From Leeuwenhoekiella polynyae (GTDB lineage: Bacteria > Bacteroidota > Bacteroidia > Flavobacteriales > Flavobacteriaceae), in assembly GCF_004104075.1 (NCBI RefSeq), contig NZ_QOVK01000022.1, positions 1-64,000 on the forward strand: a stretch of 64,000 bases of DNA, given 5' to 3'. Of the stretch, positions 62,519-64,000 are shown piece after piece. Within the stretch, counting starts at the first letter, position 1. Each line of letters starts with the position of its first letter. The translations under genes were made by a program, and so were the position numbers. The notes below the pieces were generated by a model. It searched no databases and was not told the origin of the DNA. It worked only from the letters and a program-made list of their open reading frames with translations.

Positions 62519-63794
62519 TTTGATTACTTCTTTTAATAGTTTTTTTCAGTAAATAAGGTCTCCCCACAACAATTAATAAAACAAGTGCTCCCACAGCTAC
62601 TAATGCTAAAGGCTTAGAAATTGAAAGTCTAAATACCAGTGCCAAACCTATTATTCCACTTATAATGATACCACATAGAGGTATCCATTTTTTTGAATCT
62701 GACTCTTTTAAAGCTATCCAATTCACAATACCAAAAGTGCATAAAAACGCTAGACTAGCTGCTTCCACAAGTGAACTTAGACTCCCTATTACCGCCATAC
62801 CTGCAGCCAAAGCCCCGAGAAGAATAATAGAACGATCTGGCACATCGTTAGTATTTGTATGGTTAAACCAAGAAGGTAATTCGTTTTGTTTTGCAATACG
62901 TTTCGATAGATTTGCGGTGGAGAATAATGTCGAATTTATTGCTGCGGCCGTTGCAAATGCAGCAGCAATAGTCATAACTATGGTTCCGGTTTTTCCAAAT
63001 GCATTTTGAGCAGATATGCTGAGTGCTATCTCTTTAAAACGCACAAGAGATAATGCACCTCCTAGCATAGTCGCTCCAAGAGCAACGAGGATATAAAGTA
63101 TAACCACAAACCCAACAGCACTTAGTAACGTAGGCATTAAATACTTTTTAGGATTTTTTATTTTACTATACTCATACGTAAGCAGCTGAAAACCTTCGTA
63201 AGCCATAAATATAGCTGCACCTCCTATAAGGCTTGACCAAAACGGTCTGGGTTCAATTCCCGAGACTAATTGATTTGGATCCCAGTTGATAATCCCATAA
63301 ATCGCCAGGCTAAACAATACGATGAGATTGACAGAAACTATTGCTATTTCTACTTTAGAGAGTTTACCTACACCAGCAAGATTAAGAACGACTAAAGATG
63401 CTACGATTGTCAACGCAAGCAAACGAGTTATTAACGGATCAAAATTGAATGCAAAAGATACATAGTGACCAAAAGCGAAAGCGTAAACTGAAATAGTCAA
63501 AACATAACCCAGAATCAACATCCAGGCCAGATTACCTGCCATATTTTTAGCTTTGATTGCTTCTAAAAAAACAAATACCCCACCTTCTTTATGAAATTTT
63601 TTAGTCAGGAAAACGTAGCTGTATGCAGAAGGTAATGCAACTAATCCGGTTAATAAAAAGGCCAACCACGCCCATTGAGCTGAAACTGCTATTACTACGC
63701 CAAGTACGGTATAAATACCTCCGCCTACCATTCCACCAGCAGCTAACGCCCAAACAGCTAATACTCCTAAAGATTTTGATGACTTTGAGCCCAT
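62505..63794 (-). CDS. APC-superfamily amino acid permease
   Basis: A 429-residue membrane transporter with about 12 hydrophobic segments. The N-terminus KSLGVLAVWALAAGGMVGGG matches the APC signature with the unwound helix 1 (GGMVGGGIYTVLG). Helix 6 is seen as IGGAAIFMAYEGFQLLTYE. It probably imports an amino acid or organic amine; the substrate is not decided. ATG 63792-63794 is chosen; a GTG directly before it is also possible. It overlaps the lipoprotein gene downstream by 14 bp. Confidence 0.87.
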   Translation of the reverse strand: MGSKSSKSLGVLAVWALAAGGMVGGGIYTVLGVVIAVSAQWAWLAFLLTGLVALPSAYSYVFLTKKFHKEGGVFVFLEAIKAKNMAGNLAWMLILGYVLTISVYAFAFGHYVSFAFNFDPLITRLLALTIVASLVVLNLAGVGKLSKVEIAIVSVNLIVLFSLAIYGIINWDPNQLVSGIEPRPFWSSLIGGAAIFMAYEGFQLLTYEYSKIKNPKKYLMPTLLSAVGFVVILYILVALGATMLGGALSLVRFKEIALSISAQNAFGKTGTIVMTIAAAFATAAAINSTLFSTANLSKRIAKQNELPSWFNHTNTNDVPDRSIILLGALAAGMAVIGSLSSLVEAASLAFLCTFGIVNWIALKESDSKKWIPLCGIIISGIIGLALVFRLSISKPLALVAVGALVLLIVVGRPYLLKKTIKRSNQNESD

Positions 63795-63935
63795 CACTAA
63801 GTTATTTCTATTTAGTGTTCAATTTAGACAACCTATTATTTATTATCTCAAGTCAAACCGTATTTACAATAGATTTAACCTTCACCAAATGAATTTACCA
63901 ATCGCTTTAAACTATATTTTGCAAAAAGATTTATT

Positions 63936-64000
63936 ATGATTTTAGGCGGAATAGATGGCTGCAAATATGGATGGGTTGTTATCACTAAATCTCAATCTAT
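63936..64000 (+). CDS. DUF429 family protein (partial, C-terminus off the right edge)
   Basis: Only 21 residues are visible: MILGGIDGCKYGWVVITKSQ, then S. The stretch G-[IV]-D-G-C-x-x-G-W-V is the N-terminal signature of DUF429, an RNase H-like predicted nuclease family. A TATATTTTG stretch at 63913-63921 may be its promoter box. Divergent to the APC permease gene. Confidence 0.7.
   Translation, partial: MILGGIDGCKYGWVVITKSQS

Overview
The window is a stretch of a Bacteroidota chromosome, almost certainly a member of the Flavobacteriaceae (genus not decided from sequence alone). The signs are promoters of the TTG-N19/20-TANNTTTG type, a NusG-like UpxY regulator at the head of a polysaccharide locus, SusC-like outer-membrane protein motifs, DUF4199 and DUF2795 proteins, a SecA of about 1120 residues, and AT-rich intergenic regions full of short palindromic repeats. 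I saw no rRNA, tRNA, CRISPR array, insertion sequence or prophage.

Region 1 (1-24.4 kb, minus strand) is a Wzx/Wzy-type exopolysaccharide or capsule locus. In order of transcription it holds upxY, a hairpin terminator that probably acts as an attenuator, wzi, ugd, rfbB-rfbD-rfbA-rfbC, a UDP-glucuronate 4-epimerase, wzx, three glycosyltransferases (one of the DUF616 type), wzy, a secreted beta-helix protein, two GT4 glycosyltransferases, UDP-xylose synthase, a WcaJ-like initiating transferase, wza and wzc, with a terminator after wzc. A partial manC follows at the left edge. The sugar-nucleotide genes predict dTDP-rhamnose, UDP-glucuronate, UDP-galacturonate, UDP-xylose and GDP-mannose, hence an acidic heteropolysaccharide. 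The middle of the locus (about 8-16.5 kb) is visibly more AT-rich than its ends and carries the polymer-specific genes.

Region 2 (24.6-28.6 kb) holds a rhodanese, two exported thioredoxin-fold proteins, and a MarR-nitroreductase-YceI cluster with a double palindrome at its promoter. Region 3 (28.6-35.7 kb) is a complete trpEGDCFBA operon preceded by a classical attenuator: a 15-residue leader peptide with three consecutive Trp codons, an antiterminator segment and a strong terminator. Region 4 (35.8-42.9 kb) has a tiny charged ORF, a SulP transporter, a sorbosone-dehydrogenase-like lipoprotein followed by a frameshifted TonB-dependent receptor, and two tandem paralogues with carboxypeptidase-regulatory-like domains.

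Region 5 (42.9-64 kb) is mostly housekeeping: coaD, ddl, a PASTA protein with rluD, a cobalamin adenosyltransferase, secA, htpG, and pncB/pncA for NAD salvage. Among these sit a YcgG/GntA-like haem N-hydroxylase paired with a DUF1989 protein, a TetR-ABC1 kinase pair, an APC permease and the start of a DUF429 gene. The observations most worth follow-up are the trp attenuator, the upxY-proximal terminator, the GntA-DUF1989 pair, the unknown secreted protein between pncB and pncA, and the broken TonB receptor.
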